Under the pieces are notes generated by a model. It worked only from the letters and a program-made list of their open reading frames with translations, searched no databases and was not told the DNA's origin. From NCBI RefSeq assembly GCF_963675165.1, contig NC_087385.1:3596501-3660500 (forward strand): a stretch of 64,000 nt of DNA, in the 5' to 3' direction. The first letter of the stretch is position 1. Each line of letters starts with the position of its first letter. Shown here in pieces: positions 35,301 through 48,000 of this stretch. Source of the stretch: Halichondria panicea. Lineage: Eukaryota; Porifera; Demospongiae; Suberitida; Halichondriidae. The position numbers and the translations under genes are program-made.

Positions 35301-37836
35301 TGACAGAACCATAGCACGTGCGCATTCAACCAAAAGAAGTTTATCACCATTATCCTATGTCTATACAAAACTTCCCCAGATAATTAATGGACCCACCTTT
35401 GCCCAGACCGACTTTGAGGGCAGCCATCCAGTGAGCCTGACTCTCCATGCTATCAGTCCGGAACTGGAGAATTTTACCATCTGAAATGAAGACCTGGAAA
35501 AAAGAAAGTTAAAGGAATGATAATTAATGCCAGTACTTGTTGTGACTGAGTCAACTACATGACTGTAGTTTTAGTGACGGACTCAACACGCTCACACAAT
35601 CTTGATTACCTGGAATATGCAGTCACGAAAGGAGCGGACAGTAACTAAATCCTCAAACGAGATCCTGTTCTTAGACATATGACGGTGCTGGTCATAAAGA
35701 ACGAGTTGGTGTGAGTAGGTATGACCTAGAGTGTCGGATGAAAGTGTGCATGACGTCAACAAAAATTGTGTAGACAATCATGCATGTAGGCGTAGGAAAG
35801 CTATATACATGATTTATTGTAGACATGCAGCTGTGAACCTACACAAAAGCCATTAGTGGGATATTTTACCTAAAGTTTGCAAACAGGGAAACTACAGTGC
35901 ATCATTGTGATGGGAAAAGCAAGTGTTAATGAATGGCAGTTTAGTGAGAATACAGTCACAGCTGTCTTAACAGGCTTCAGGCTTAATTTAAAACAGGATG
36001 CGCACACTGTCAACACTGAATAATGGTTACTTTGGTAGTCAGATTATTGGCATCCTGCATTACAAGAAAAGGCAGTTTTTGGAAGCTTTCTATATTGACA
36101 GATATCATAATCATTTAGCTAGCTCACATAATTATAGAAACGTCTCGTGCTGTTGAGAAGTGTTTCATACTCATACAATGGGGTATGTATGGATTCAGTT
36201 TGAGGGCACTCAAAGTAAGGGACATTCCTAGCTACATTGTAAATATCTATGCAACAAACAGATCAACAGCTGGCCATGGTTCATTAATTTGGTCAAATGG
36301 GGTGCATGGGAAAATAAAATAAAATATATTCATAGCCTAGTATTTGCACATGCACACACACACAAATCCCAACTCAACTGCACAACAGTTAAACGTCAGC
36401 TAAACATGTACGTGGCACACGAATTGCTTAAGGTACCACAGTATTGAGCACCACTATGCTATCCCGTAAGAGCTACTAGTCAACTTTATGTGTTGTTCAT
36501 AAGACACAAACAACCATTTACAAGGTATACGTGTAGGCGTACAATGGCCACCAAATAATGTACGTACTAGTTACATAATTAATTTTGTCACATACCTCCT
36601 GCTAATGAGCCAGGATCCAGGATCATCTCCACATATCGAGGTCGCCATGACAACTACATGTGCATACGTAAAGGAGGATACTGAATATTTATAAGCTGCG
36701 TGAAATTATTTTAGGAACAATGGTTGCATTAAACAAATGCACGGAGTCAACAAAACATACTCCGGTGGATCAAGAGGATGTATAACGAAGGAACATGCTA
36801 CATGTAGCCAGAGACTTCAATAATTACCGTATATCTTCTAATTTATCGGACAGCAAAAAATCATTATTTTGGAAATTGTCCGGGTATAATAGGAACATAT
36901 TTTTATAAGCATGCGAAGTGTACGGAATAATTAGAACAAGCAAGCAGCTGCATGCAAGCTAGCTAAGTTTAATAGAACAGTGTGCGACTGCACTAGCTAC
37001 ATGTATCTAAAACTAGCTACTCAAAGCTATCTAACTGCAGCACTCAGTCTTACCTGACGTATATGAATGTAACTCAACTTTTCAAGGTATTATTTATCCG
37101 GATATTTAGAACAAATGTAATATTAAAGCACTGGAGTGTCCGTTGTATTAGAACAACAAAAATTGCCCAAAAGAGTGTCCGGGGTAATTAGAAGTGTCCG
37201 ATAAATTAGAAGATATACAGTAATAGGTCCCCAAAATCGCTGGAAGGAACTTGTTGCCTTGGGCTCTTAGTTATTTAATTTTGGTTGTAGCAAGTAATTT
37301 GGACCCAGTGGCGGATCCAGGAAAAAGAAAAAAGGTTTTCCAACAGCGCGCAATTTTTGGAGAACGCCCATGCACTGTCCCAATGAACTAATCTGAACGT
37401 AAAAAAAGGGTACTGACATTCTTCTAGGATGTATTTCAACAAACTTCTTCACTAATAATATTGTTTCTGGCCTAGAGAGCTAGTTCCACAGTAATAGCCA
37501 CTTGTAGTGCTGTACTGTAACCTCAATAAATTGCTCACTCAGCCAAAAAAGCCTAGTCAGCAATAAAAGCAAAAGGGGGGGTTCAATGGAACCCCTCTGG
37601 ATCTTCCGGTAAGGCATACACATGCACACTACAGTGTACATGTACCGTCTTTCATCTAATTACAGTACCGCTCTAATAAAAGAACCACTATCAATTTCAT
37701 GTGGTTGTGCTAGTGATAGTGTGGGCGACCATAGCCAACCACCTATGGTCATTTGTCGTTTCACCTAGCTGACTATACTCACCCTGCATCTTTTGAGTAG
37801 CATTCCTTTGTGAAGGCATCTTTGCAGCTGATCCAT
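32358..37836 (-). CDS. DOK/IRS-like docking protein (PH plus IRS-type PTB, long tyrosine- and proline-rich tail)
   Basis: Probable membrane-proximal adaptor for receptor tyrosine kinases. Exons (high-low): 37836-37783, 36653-36596, 35725-35610, 35493-35397, 34944-33700, 33601-32358; every phase closes, giving 937 residues. The PH domain (about 8-108) is spread over four exons: KGMLLKRC, SWRPRYVEM, HTYSHQLVLYD, then FRTDSMESQAHWMAALK. The IRS-type PTB (about 109-205) has LNAWDLNRVKAFM and ICPSCIREGQSVRITF. The tail has no enzyme domain but carries NPAYPVKF, LYVPP, DVYIIPTPP, HYEND and KYRNLD, possible SH2 or PTB docking tyrosines, and SH3-type KPPVPKPRKQQ. Family DOK proteins share PH-PTB-tail but are usually half this length. 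Exons 1-2 were found by phase and PH pattern. A vertebrate orthologue cannot be named. Confidence 0.75.
36825..37222. mobile_element. MITE with ATATCTTCTAATTTATCGGAC ends
   Basis: The left terminus CCGTATATCTTCTAATTTAT pairs with the right terminus ATAAATTAGAAGATATACAG, both followed inward by a GTCCG motif; about 398 bp, flanked by TA. It is non-coding and lies in intron 1 of the DOK-like gene. Confidence 0.85.
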
Positions 37837-38215
37837 TCTATTGAACAAAATAACCCTACATATAGATCTAAATGTGATTATTAAAACAGTAGATAACAGA
37901 ATAGTATACACAGGTACAGGTATAGATATATCTACCTAGCCCCCATAAATAAATGTAGACTATCATCATAATTATTAACTCACTGTTTCGTCCAAGAAAG
38001 TTAATTCATAGATCCAAACTTTACCACTATGGTACGTTGGTTAGGTACTCGCCTATAAATATATAATTACCATCTGATCGTGTGTTTAGCTCATTAGCCA
38101 CACCTTCTCTATTGACACTTTCGAAAAGTCACCGCATGTTAAATCCCATACACTATAATTATACTACATGTACCTGCTTTATAATAATTATAAAAAATTA
38201 TAAACACACAACAGT
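37837..38215. other. Spacer between the DOK-like gene and the molybdo-flavoenzyme
   Basis: Contains the DOK-like promoter on one side and the enzyme's 3' UTR on the other. No gene is visible. Confidence 0.45.
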
Positions 38216-41200
38216 TTAGAAAATAAACTGGCTGGAGTTGACCAAACAAGCAGTCTGAATAGCCTCGACTGTAGCAGGTCCCACTGTAGAGAGGAAAGGT
38301 GCAATGTATCCTCATACATACTATGGAGCATACCAAGAGGGAAATAGTCAGTATTCCCAGCATCTTGTCTAGCACTCTCGATGGCCCTCTTGGCAGCAAA
38401 CAGCACAGAGCAGCTCATACACTGAGGCGGCTCTCCAGAGGCTGCAAGTACCTCTCACAACACAAACACATTCGATGTACACACATACCTTTGGAGCTAA
38501 GGATGCCGACAGGATTAGGAGTATTCTCGAGGAGTTTGACTCGAAAATCAATAGGAATGTCTTTAGAGGAGGGAGGCTTGTACTCCTGCAGAAGGTGGGT
38601 ACGTGAGGGTGCTGTGCATGAGTCATACATGCATGTACAGTATGTGGGCTTACCCAGGTATTGTGAGTGAGCAGCTGTCCAGAGTCTTCATCGTAGAGAA
38701 CCCTTTCTGTGAGCCAGTAGCCAAGACCCATCACAAATGCCCCCTCAACTTGGCCAATGTCTATATCTGGATTGATGCTCTGTCCGCAGTCGTAAAGAAT
38801 GTCCACCCTCAGAATCTGTGTTTCTCCAGTCAGAACATCCACCTCAACCTCAGACACTGCCGTCCCCCATGTGTTGTACACATAGTAGCTTGGGATATTT
38901 TCATTCACACTGAAGAAAACATCCCATAACATTGTGTGCATGATTGGTTCGCCAAGCTCACAAGAATCTTGCCGACAAGTCAATCCCCTCAGAGTAGCAC
39001 TTCTTAACGAGGTCCGGCCATGAGAGGTCCGGATTCTTCACACGGATGGGCTGAATCCTACCATTTAGTACACCACAAGCATTTTTTGTACCCTTTCGTG
39101 GGTGTGTGTACAAACAGGTGAAAATAGCCCATTACGGTATACCGGTACCCATATTATGTAATCAAGAAAATATTACTCTTTGGAGCTTACCAAACAGTTG
39201 AGTTCACTTCCAATGCTTCCCCCTGTTCCTGCAGCATTCGAATTGGTGAGAGAGTTGGTTGGTTTGATCTTCACAAAGCCTATGGGCACTCCCAACACTT
39301 TAGCAGCCACCTGAGCCACCTACACAGGTTGATAATACAGTGTAGAGTAACCAAGGTGCACAGTATACAACTTCACAAATTATAATTAGGGCAGACTTGG
39401 TGTGACTGTCTTGATAGCTAGCAATTATTATTCGGATAAGCACTTAATTTCTAGTGAGAGATACGTCACGTATATATAGTAGAAAGTGACTCACAACTTT
39501 TCAAGTGACACAGAATCAACTACGTACATTTAAGCACATGATCTACTCCAGAGACATGTTAAATATGTCACACGTATCTCACCTTAGTGTTGATTCCCTG
39601 CCCAATCTCAACTCCACCGTGAGCTATGGCCACTGTGCCATCATCAGCATATATACTGACCAGGACTGTGTATGGTGAACCATTCCAAGCTATTCCGAAC
39701 CTCAGAGGCATCATCGTCAGTCCACGTTTACGCCAGCGATTGCCCTGCATATACGTACATGTAAGTTTGCCTTTTTGTTTGCAAAGACTCGCCTTGTTGT
39801 AAGCAGCCACTTCAGTCTTCCGACTCTCAACATCAGCAGACTGGTAGAGCTCTGACGCATAATGACATAAATTGTGCATTACTCAAACCTTTGAACTTAC
39901 GATCCCAAACAGCTGAGATGTTGCAGTACTTGAGAGGATAGCCTCGCGGAGTTACCATGCCTTGCTTGTAGAGGTTGGCCCTCTTGACATTCTCCACCAC
40001 TAGACCTTGGGAGCGAGCCACGTGGTCGATCATACTCTCCATGATGAAGATGGCAGGTAAAGTGCCTACAGTATAGGCAATAGAGCAATCCATGTTCAAA
40101 GGATTAATACTCACCTGGCGATCGACAATAAGTGTTCGCGTGAGTGTTTGTCTTGCACGCTCTAGTGGTTATTTCCCAGTTAGGACAGTGGTAGGCTATA
40201 GCAATTTAATACCCAATGAAACAGTGAAGCCATTCAATTTTTCTAATCACCATTGTCAATATGGTCTGCTGCCACCGAGAGGTAGTTGTCATTTGGGTTC
40301 CAGCCACAGTCAGTGTACACAGTCACCTTGACACCATTCAAAATACCATCCTTACTGAAGCCAATCTACCAGTAACATAGCAATTATCTTAAACGTATAA
40401 GGTGTTTGAATGTCTTACCTGGTAGGTAGCGAGGTAAGGAAACCTCTTGCCAACCAGCTTCATGTTGGTTTCTAGGTCCATGTGCATCTTCACAGGTCTG
40501 CAAAATATAGGACACACTGAGTGACATCGGTTTTAAAGTGCTACGTTCCATTATTGTGTGGATGATTGGATGGGCAACCACCTTTAAACTTAGAGCAGCA
40601 CTAAAAATATAAAATCTCCCAAAAACTACAACGTTTTAATAAACTAGCTAGAATGTTGAGACACAAATAAGTCCATAGCCTTTTGTTACATCGATCTTTG
40701 TAGCTCGAGACTAGCCTTGTTTCCGGCCCGACTCCTCTTTAGCGGAATAGAGAAAAGTTAGGCCAGGAACAAGGCTAGCTTGAGACTGACCATCAATCAT
40801 CTGATAACTGATAACTACAGAATAATCACTTACCTACGTGAGGCATGAGCACCAACTGCACACGCAGCTGCAACCATGTTTGCTCTTGTTAGTTTGGATC
40901 CGTATGCTCCACCTACTCTCTTGATGGAGACATCTACGGAGCTGGCACCAACCCCCAAGACCCCGGCTACTGCGGCCTGCACATTATCTATCCACTGGGT
41001 AGCACTGTAAACAGCATAGCCCTCCTCAAGTGGAACAACCACAGCTGTCTGCGTCTCCATGGTGAAGTGGTACTGACTACCACAAGATATCTGACCAGAA
41101 ATCACATGATCCGAGTTCTGAATGGCAGCTGTACAGACATCAAGTACGTATAACAGTTTTTTTACAAGGGAAACGCCAACTTACTGGTGGGGTCTCCGAC

Positions 41201-44200
41201 AGTGGTGGTCTCCTTTGAGGGGGTGGTGAAGAAGGAATTACTGCGAATGGCATCCTCCAAATTAAGGATTGGCTTTCCTTGACTATGATATTGCATCGTC
41301 ACTGCCGCTGCAATCTGATTGGCCTGTTCCTGAGTGTCTGTGGAGACTGGGGTGATACATGTGAATGAGATGGTATGGCTTACCAGCAAGGACCAATCCT
41401 ACTGCTTGACCAGCGTACTGAGACACCCTGTTAATATCAAGAAACAACTGCACAGAAAGCATCAAAGACACAATACAATCACTAGCAGTAATGAGACCAC
41501 TCACTTCTTCTGGCATGATGGTGGAGTTAGGAGAGACAAAAGTGTTCTTGCCCGGAATGTCAGAAGCTTTTAGGACCTGCACAAAACCTGGCATACCTTC
41601 TGCTTTGCTGGTGTCCATGGCTGTTACTGTAGCATTAGCCTGTAGAGCATATTCGGAGATTTTGATAACGTATTTTGTAACTCGATGATCAGGTGTTTTA
41701 AGAAATGCATGACCAAGAAAACGTGGCTAGAAGCATATGGATGCAATAGAAGCTTTTAGTTGTACGTGCATTTCGACTGTTGAGCAGTTACATGGAATGC
41801 ACAGACAGACAAACTTACACACACACATGCGCACGCGCGCGCGCAAATACAATGAGCTTATAACTAGGCGGCTATGCCCTAGGACATAAAAATAAACAAT
41901 CATGCACCTGAGTAGTGAGAATAAAAGCAGCGGCTAACTGGTTGGGTAGAGGGGGGATGTCAGATGTATACTGCGCCTCACCTGAAGCCTGCAATGAGAC
42001 ACAGGTGAGCTATAGCTAGGCCCAGAGAGTGAGAGTGTGTGCTGTACCTGAAGAGACGCTGTGAGTTTAGGCAGGGGTTTACTGATGGGGTACTCAGTAG
42101 GGTTAGACGAGTAGGTCTGGTTGCCCGACGACACAGGTCGCACGTACGGAGCAGCTGCAGACGCCACTACTTGAGAAAGGTGTCCAGGGATAGCCTCCAG
42201 GTAGAACTTTAGGGGATGTAGTCATAGTAAGGTGGGTGTGACGGTCACTTACCTTGTAGAAAAGGTTGATTGCCAGACTCTTTCTGTAGTCTGGTGATGC
42301 TGCTCCTGGGGGTGAGTTGGGGACCAACTCCTTGCTCAGAACCTCCAAAGCACCTTTACACACGTACACAACAATCTTTGTGTACAGCTGCTAATCTGCT
42401 GACCTACCTTTGAGAGTGTTGGGATCCAGAAGGCTCTTGCCATTGAGGAAGACAGAAGTTGAAGCACCTTCCACCTACATGTATTGAGGAAGACAAAAGT
42501 TGAAGCACCCTCCACCTCCACACACACACACACACTCAATAGGGCACAAAGACGAGCGAAATGCTTACAGCATGGGTGTCAATTCCTCCGAACACGAGTG
42601 CGGGAGGTGTTTTGACTGTGAAACTGTTAGAAGAGTCCACTTGGGCAGAGAAAGCTGCATTCACATAGGCGTGGGCATTCTAAAGGAGGGGTATCAATGA
42701 CAATTGAATTCATATATACTCAAAGCTACCTCTGCTCTTGGCATAATTTTGTAGCTCCTGAAAACCATGTCAGACCCACCAACTGGAATGTCCATGAACA
42801 ATATCATCTGCACACAATTTTCAACGTGTGATACACCCAAGGAAACAAAGAATAAAATGTCTAATGCTCATCAGTAATGACACAAATTTGGCAATTTCCA
42901 TCAACAGTGGACTATGCAAGTACTCACATGTTAAATATACCTGTTTGCTCATGTCTTGCTTCAAGAAAGTCCACAAGTCAACAGCAGTGTATTTGTCATT
43001 GGAGAAGCCTTGTGAGGAGAAAGCAAAATATTGTCAGCCTGCCATAGCATTACCACTCACCGAGAGCAATGGAGGCCCCAGCGGCAACCATAATGGTAAA
43101 AACGTCAGAGGGAAAGTTGTCATGGTCATGGGTGAGCATAAGGTTGCCGGCCCAGGAGCCAACGTTCCTTACAGGGACATTGGCAATCTTGAGGAGGTGT
43201 TTTGCCAGATGCTGAAAGACGGGTGACTGGTGGATCGTCAGCTGAGCTAGGAGCACTGCCAGAGGCACTCCTGCTCCCACTCTCATCCCCTCGGCAGTCA
43301 CCTGAGGGGTCCGGTTAGGGGTGGTCTAGGGAGGGGGTATGGCTTACCGTCACTTGGTTGAGCTCAGGAACAGCCTTCACATCAATATACACATCAAAAT
43401 TCTCAGGGACCTTGAATACACCTGCAAGACATACTCACATCTATCACTATACATGTACAAGAAACAGCAACAATAAGTACAAGGAAGTGCTAGCAGATAA
43501 ATTCCAACACCTATACTCACACTCACCTCTTCCAGTGTCTCCACAGAGCAGCTTGATGGTCTTACTACTCTGGGTAGCCTCACTAAAGACACTGGCCAGC
43601 TCAAAGAGAGAAACTGGGCGGTACCACTGACCCTCATCAGACCTCATACCCCCAACCACCTTCTCCTTGCGACACACATTTCCACCATTAAGATCCTGCA
43701 TTGGTACAATGGCTACTGAGCTGAAAGGGTGCATGGGTGTGGATGCTCACCTCTATGTCCACACATGCAACGCCACAATCATTGTGTGCAGCCTTCTCTG
43801 AGGCAAAAGACTTCATGGCATCCAGGATAGATCGGTAGCCAGTGCAGCGACACAGATTACCGTCAAAGTTATCTTCCACCTCTTGTTTGCTGGGGTCTGG
43901 TTTGGCCTTCAACAAACTGCAGCAATTGTGTGTTGGTGACTAATTAAAAATCAAATATTTTGCCTGAAAGGTTTAGACTTTGGAGGCTCATAACTTTATA
44001 TGTATATTGGTAACGTCTTTTTTATTTCCAGCGACCAATTATAGTGGCGCACAAAATTAATGCGTAAACAAGAATTTCAGTTTGGAGAACGTAGAGTAAT
44101 AGTAGCCGTTCCATGAGGCCATAATGATACAATTGACTGGTTATTCCTAAGAGCCAGCAAAAACTAATTCCAGAATTTACAGGCACAAATTGAAATTGTT

Positions 44201-44774
44201 TGTACCTGGTGCTTCTATTTGGGTGGCACTTAATGAAAAAAGACGGTAAGATCTTTGATCTTTCACCATGCGTACCTGTACATGGACATGACAAAGCCAG
44301 GAGTGCAATATCCGCACTGACTAGCGTTTAACTCTGCCACCTTAGACTGAATTGGGTGGAACCCTCGTTTGGAGCTGTGGAATGAAAGTTATATCACATG
44401 CTAAAGTGAGTCTCCCATCTTACTCCCCAATGCCCTCCACAGTCGTTATGGCCCATCCATCCACGGAGTACAATGGACACAGACACTGGGAGGTACGGTA
44501 TGTTGATCATTTAATCTAGTTAATAATGAGAGCTCACTGAGTTGATGGCGACAGTTTTGGTGCTGTTAGAGACAAGATCTGGCATGGTTGCAGTAACAAC
44601 ACAGCAGCCACAGCCACCCTCTGCACACATCCTCTTTGTTCCTGAGAGCCCTGGCTGCAAGCGCAACCACTCGTTCAGAGTTAACCTAGGACTGGCATTG
44701 TCCACGATCACAGCACGCCCATTCAGGGAGAACGACACAGAGGTCTTAGGTAATACACTACTGGCAGCTCCCAT
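38216..44774 (-). CDS. Molybdo-flavoenzyme, xanthine dehydrogenase / aldehyde oxidase family
   Basis: Oxidises aldehydes or N-heterocycles using Moco, FAD and two 2Fe-2S clusters. Thirty exons (high-low): 44774-44538, 44485-44424, 44374-44276, 43916-43751, 43695-43527, 43421-43348, 43301-43061, 43008-42941, 42807-42730, 42679-42569, 42474-42408, 42353-42253, 42206-42048, 41988-41908, 41639-41505, 41447-41384, 41337-41185, 41128-40834, 40497-40419, 40365-40251, 40195-40115, 40065-39901, 39851-39793, 39744-39583, 39319-39191, 39092-38962, 38909-38654, 38585-38489, 38441-38334, 38283-38216. 1269 residues. Cluster cysteines: C50, C55 and C58 (CAEGGCGCC), then C80; second cluster CGYC (120, 123) and CRC (155, 157). 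FAD region [12 protein letters not shown]. Moco: [27 protein letters not shown] with the catalytic-type Glu. CRSPG replaces the FRGFGGPQ of xanthine dehydrogenase, so aldehyde-oxidase-like activity is likelier; substrate unknown. One intron is GC-AG. Confidence 0.92.
40703..40787. mobile_element. Small hairpin element in enzyme intron 18
   Basis: GCTCGAGACTAGCCTTGTTT and, 40 bp later, AACAAGGCTAGCTTGAGAC form a near-perfect inverted repeat around a short loop. Non-coding. Related CTAGCCTCGA hairpins lie at 10255 and 12290. Confidence 0.7.
42434..42515 (-). repeat. 41-bp tandem duplication covering an exon start
   Basis: The first 41 bases around exon 11 of the molybdo-flavoenzyme (encoding [11 protein letters not shown]) are repeated just upstream in the intron as [11 protein letters not shown], complete with an AG. 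Including the copy would shift frame. Confidence 0.85.
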
Positions 44775-45021
44775 ATCACACTGCTCCTAGATCCTAGATC
44801 CTGTCTTTAGCTAGCTCTACGTGCTACAATGCAATGTAGCTAGCTAGCAGTACAGTCTTTGGACCCAGCACTCTAACTTGGCATTGGTATGAATCGTTAA
44901 AGGGCAATGTTGCAGCACTAAAACCTCATCACGTGCAACCTTGACAGACATCTTGTCCACGTTTTTTCAAGATCATCGCAACATTAACAGTTCACAAGAG
45001 AGTCTACCTAAGGTAGTTACC
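44775..45021. promoter_or_regulatory. Putative bidirectional promoter, molybdo-flavoenzyme and FNBP4
   Basis: Start codons on opposite strands lie 247 bp apart, so the promoters must share or abut in this gap. No specific factor site could be assigned by eye. Confidence 0.5.
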
Positions 45022-48000
45022 ATGGGCAGGAATAAAGCTACAGCACGTAGGACGCCTAGTAAAAAGCTAAAAGAATCAAGCAACGGTAAGTTATACATCA
45101 TTACAACATAACACTCTGTGAAAGAGTCATAAACCACTGTCCATTTATCAGGTTCGAGTTCGCAAACACCCTTTGTTGACCCATACCGCCAAACTGCTGT
45201 ACAGCTGCCCACTACATGTGAGTGTAAACTGGTGTACGTTTATATATTAAAGCCCTCCCCACCAACACAAATCAATCAGCTCTACAGTATGTGCATAGAT
45301 AGTAATATTTCCGGAGCAAATACAGAGGCTGCTACTACAGAAGTGAGTATTAGTAATGAGCATGTAAAATTTACTCAAACAAAACGAATGCACAGAGTGA
45401 CTTGGTGAACAAGACTGATCCCAAATATACTATCTATGGTATGTGCTTTATATGCATACCATCTCTGAAAGATCTATGTACTTCTGCCAGTATGATGGTA
45501 AGCCTATGGTTGGGTACCTTTACCCTCTATGCTCCGCTCCTCACACTACTTGTACAGTATATCAGAAACCATTTTTTCCGGTGGCAGCCTTTTGGGTACC
45601 GGTAAGTGTTCGTAACACCCTGTGTTGCATATGTCCTCCATCCCTCTGTTGAGTACATGCTGTGTTCTACAGATAAGGAGTCTGAAGGCAGTGAAGAGAG
45701 CACTGAAGCTAAGACAAAGTTAAAGGATCTTTTGGATGTCAGTTGTGTGTGTCAATGTAATGTAATATACAATGTAGGTGTAGATCTACACTTGCCTCAA
45801 CTGAGTCTACACTTGCCTCAACTGAGTTGTAGATTATAATTATACCTCTTATTCCACTGTGCCAGTATCCACTAATCATTACCCTTCCTCGTCGTCAGGG
45901 AATCATCGCTGTGAGCAGCAAGTACTCCATGGATGATGAACCTATGAACACCGAGCAGGAAACAGCCAAGGATTTAACTGCACATGCTGCAATGGTATGT
46001 ACTGTATAACTGTATAACCTTTGTACTCTCAGTGTATTTCGTTTATAATTATTTTCTATTATCCTACAGCTTGAATCGTGTGCGACGGACCCAGAAACGA
46101 AAGAAGCAGTGAAGCCTGAGGAACTAACATTTTGGAAGCAAGTCACCGATCCCAAATCAAACCATACGTACTACTGGAACCCCAGAACGAACCAGGTGTC
46201 ATGGACTCTCCCTGACAACGGAGTCATTGCTGATAACACTCCTGATAACCCCGTTCCAGAAGACACTAGCATGGAACCGGAAGCGGACAATCCATACGCT
46301 GATTACTATGCCTACTACAAGCAGTTTTATGGTAAAACTGATACAGAAGCTTCAAATACAGAAGAGGATGATGAAATTGCTGAAAGCAAAACAGATGATG
46401 AAAGTGCTAAAAGCAAGACTGATATACAAAGTGATTTGGTGAATAAGACCGGGCCAAAACCACTGTCTACAAAGAAGGATGGTGACCCAGCTACGGAGAT
46501 AATTATTGGCCCTCTTCTACCGCCCTCTCACGTACCCAAGGATGCACAGTCACATGTGACTGAGGAGGGTGATGTTACTGCAAGGCCAGGGCTGAAAAGA
46601 AAAGCTTGCTCAGAGGAGGATACTGAAGGCTTAACAAATAACAGCCTTGATCCTGTATCCAAAAAGCAACGCCTCAAGTCTAAGGCTGTTGGTGCTGCCA
46701 AGAAGAACCTTTCTCCCCAAATCAAACTGAGTCCACAGGCAGAGCAAGCATTAAGAGTGGGTTGTCAACTTGTCGTGTATTTAATGTACATGTACATGTG
46801 ATATGCACTGTTATTTGGTATACTTGCAATACATCCACCTTGTTATTGTTTCAGTATGATGATCGTTGTTTTTGCAGTTCCAGGTATCAAACATGGCTGA
46901 TCAGCTCACTCGCAAGCTAGGCTACCTGCATGTGACCAACGAAGGGCTTTCTGATGTACAGCTGCTCAGCATTCAGCTACATGTATGTATTTGTGCACAT
47001 GTGTATCTTATCAGTGCAAACCACAAAAAATGTTCTGTAACAACAAAAGGTCACCTTTATTTGTCCCTACAGACTCGACTCTCAGACTGGAAAGAGGGTG
47101 GTATCAACTCAAAGTTCATGCTCTCAAAGCTCAGATCCTTTGCAGTCTCACTACAGGAGTACGAGCAGTCTGCAGCTCCTGAAGGCTGGAAAGTCGTTTG
47201 GGACAGGTGCCGACAGCCATTATACTGCATTTGTATTGCTGTTTGTAGTATGGCTATAAATTGTACTGTGGTTTATTTTACTAGCTTTTACTTGTTGTAT
47301 ATATATGACCATGCACAGCTCCTCGTGTCGCTACCAGTACCACAATCTATCCACTGGGGAGACCACCTGGGAATATCCCACTCAACTAGCAGGTACACAA
47401 CAACAACCATGCACCAGCCACACTTCTCACAAGTACTGTAATGTGTACTTGTAAACTCAGAGTACTTGCCTTTTTCACCTGCAGACTCACATGAGATTTC
47501 AGGTCAAGAGGACAGCTCTGACAATGAAGAGTTTCCATTGGTCACCCCTGCTGCTCAACCAACCACGTTAAATGTTTCCCTTAGCAACCAACTTCCTACA
47601 AGTGATGAGCCGAACGTCAACCTACCTCCTGCAATGGAACCAACTAGGCTAAGTCAGCTTGTGACCACAGCAGAGGTTAGCAGCACTCCACCAGGACCAC
47701 CCCCAATAGAGCCGACCCCTGACCGTAAAGGAGAGTGTACTCCCAAAGTACAACCCACTGTGAGACATAGCAAGGCATGTCTAGCTTTTAGTACATGTAC
47801 ATGTAAAGTATGTTGTCATTGCTAGTGCAAATTTTACTGTACTTGAGTATGACGTACTGCAGTACTGGTTGTTTACGTGTACCGTTATTGTTCAATTCCC
47901 TGCTCCTACAGCCCCCTTCCCCATCCACCAAAAGTGAGCTCACCTTGCAGAAGGTTCGACAGAAGCTCTATCCCGGTCTACGCCCACAACGTTCTAGAGA

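Noticed and set aside
36598-36650. ATG at about 36648 as start of the DOK-like protein
   Set aside because: That frame does not splice in phase to the next exon. Reading the segment as an internal exon from 36653 gives a PH-domain sequence and correct phases.
38299-38929. Plus-strand ORFs over the 3' end of the molybdo-flavoenzyme
   Set aside because: Antisense shadows. The minus frame shows conserved enzyme motifs and correct splice sites.
41824-41846. Alternating GC/AC run as a possible functional Z-DNA site
   Set aside because: Short microsatellite in an intron, with no further support.
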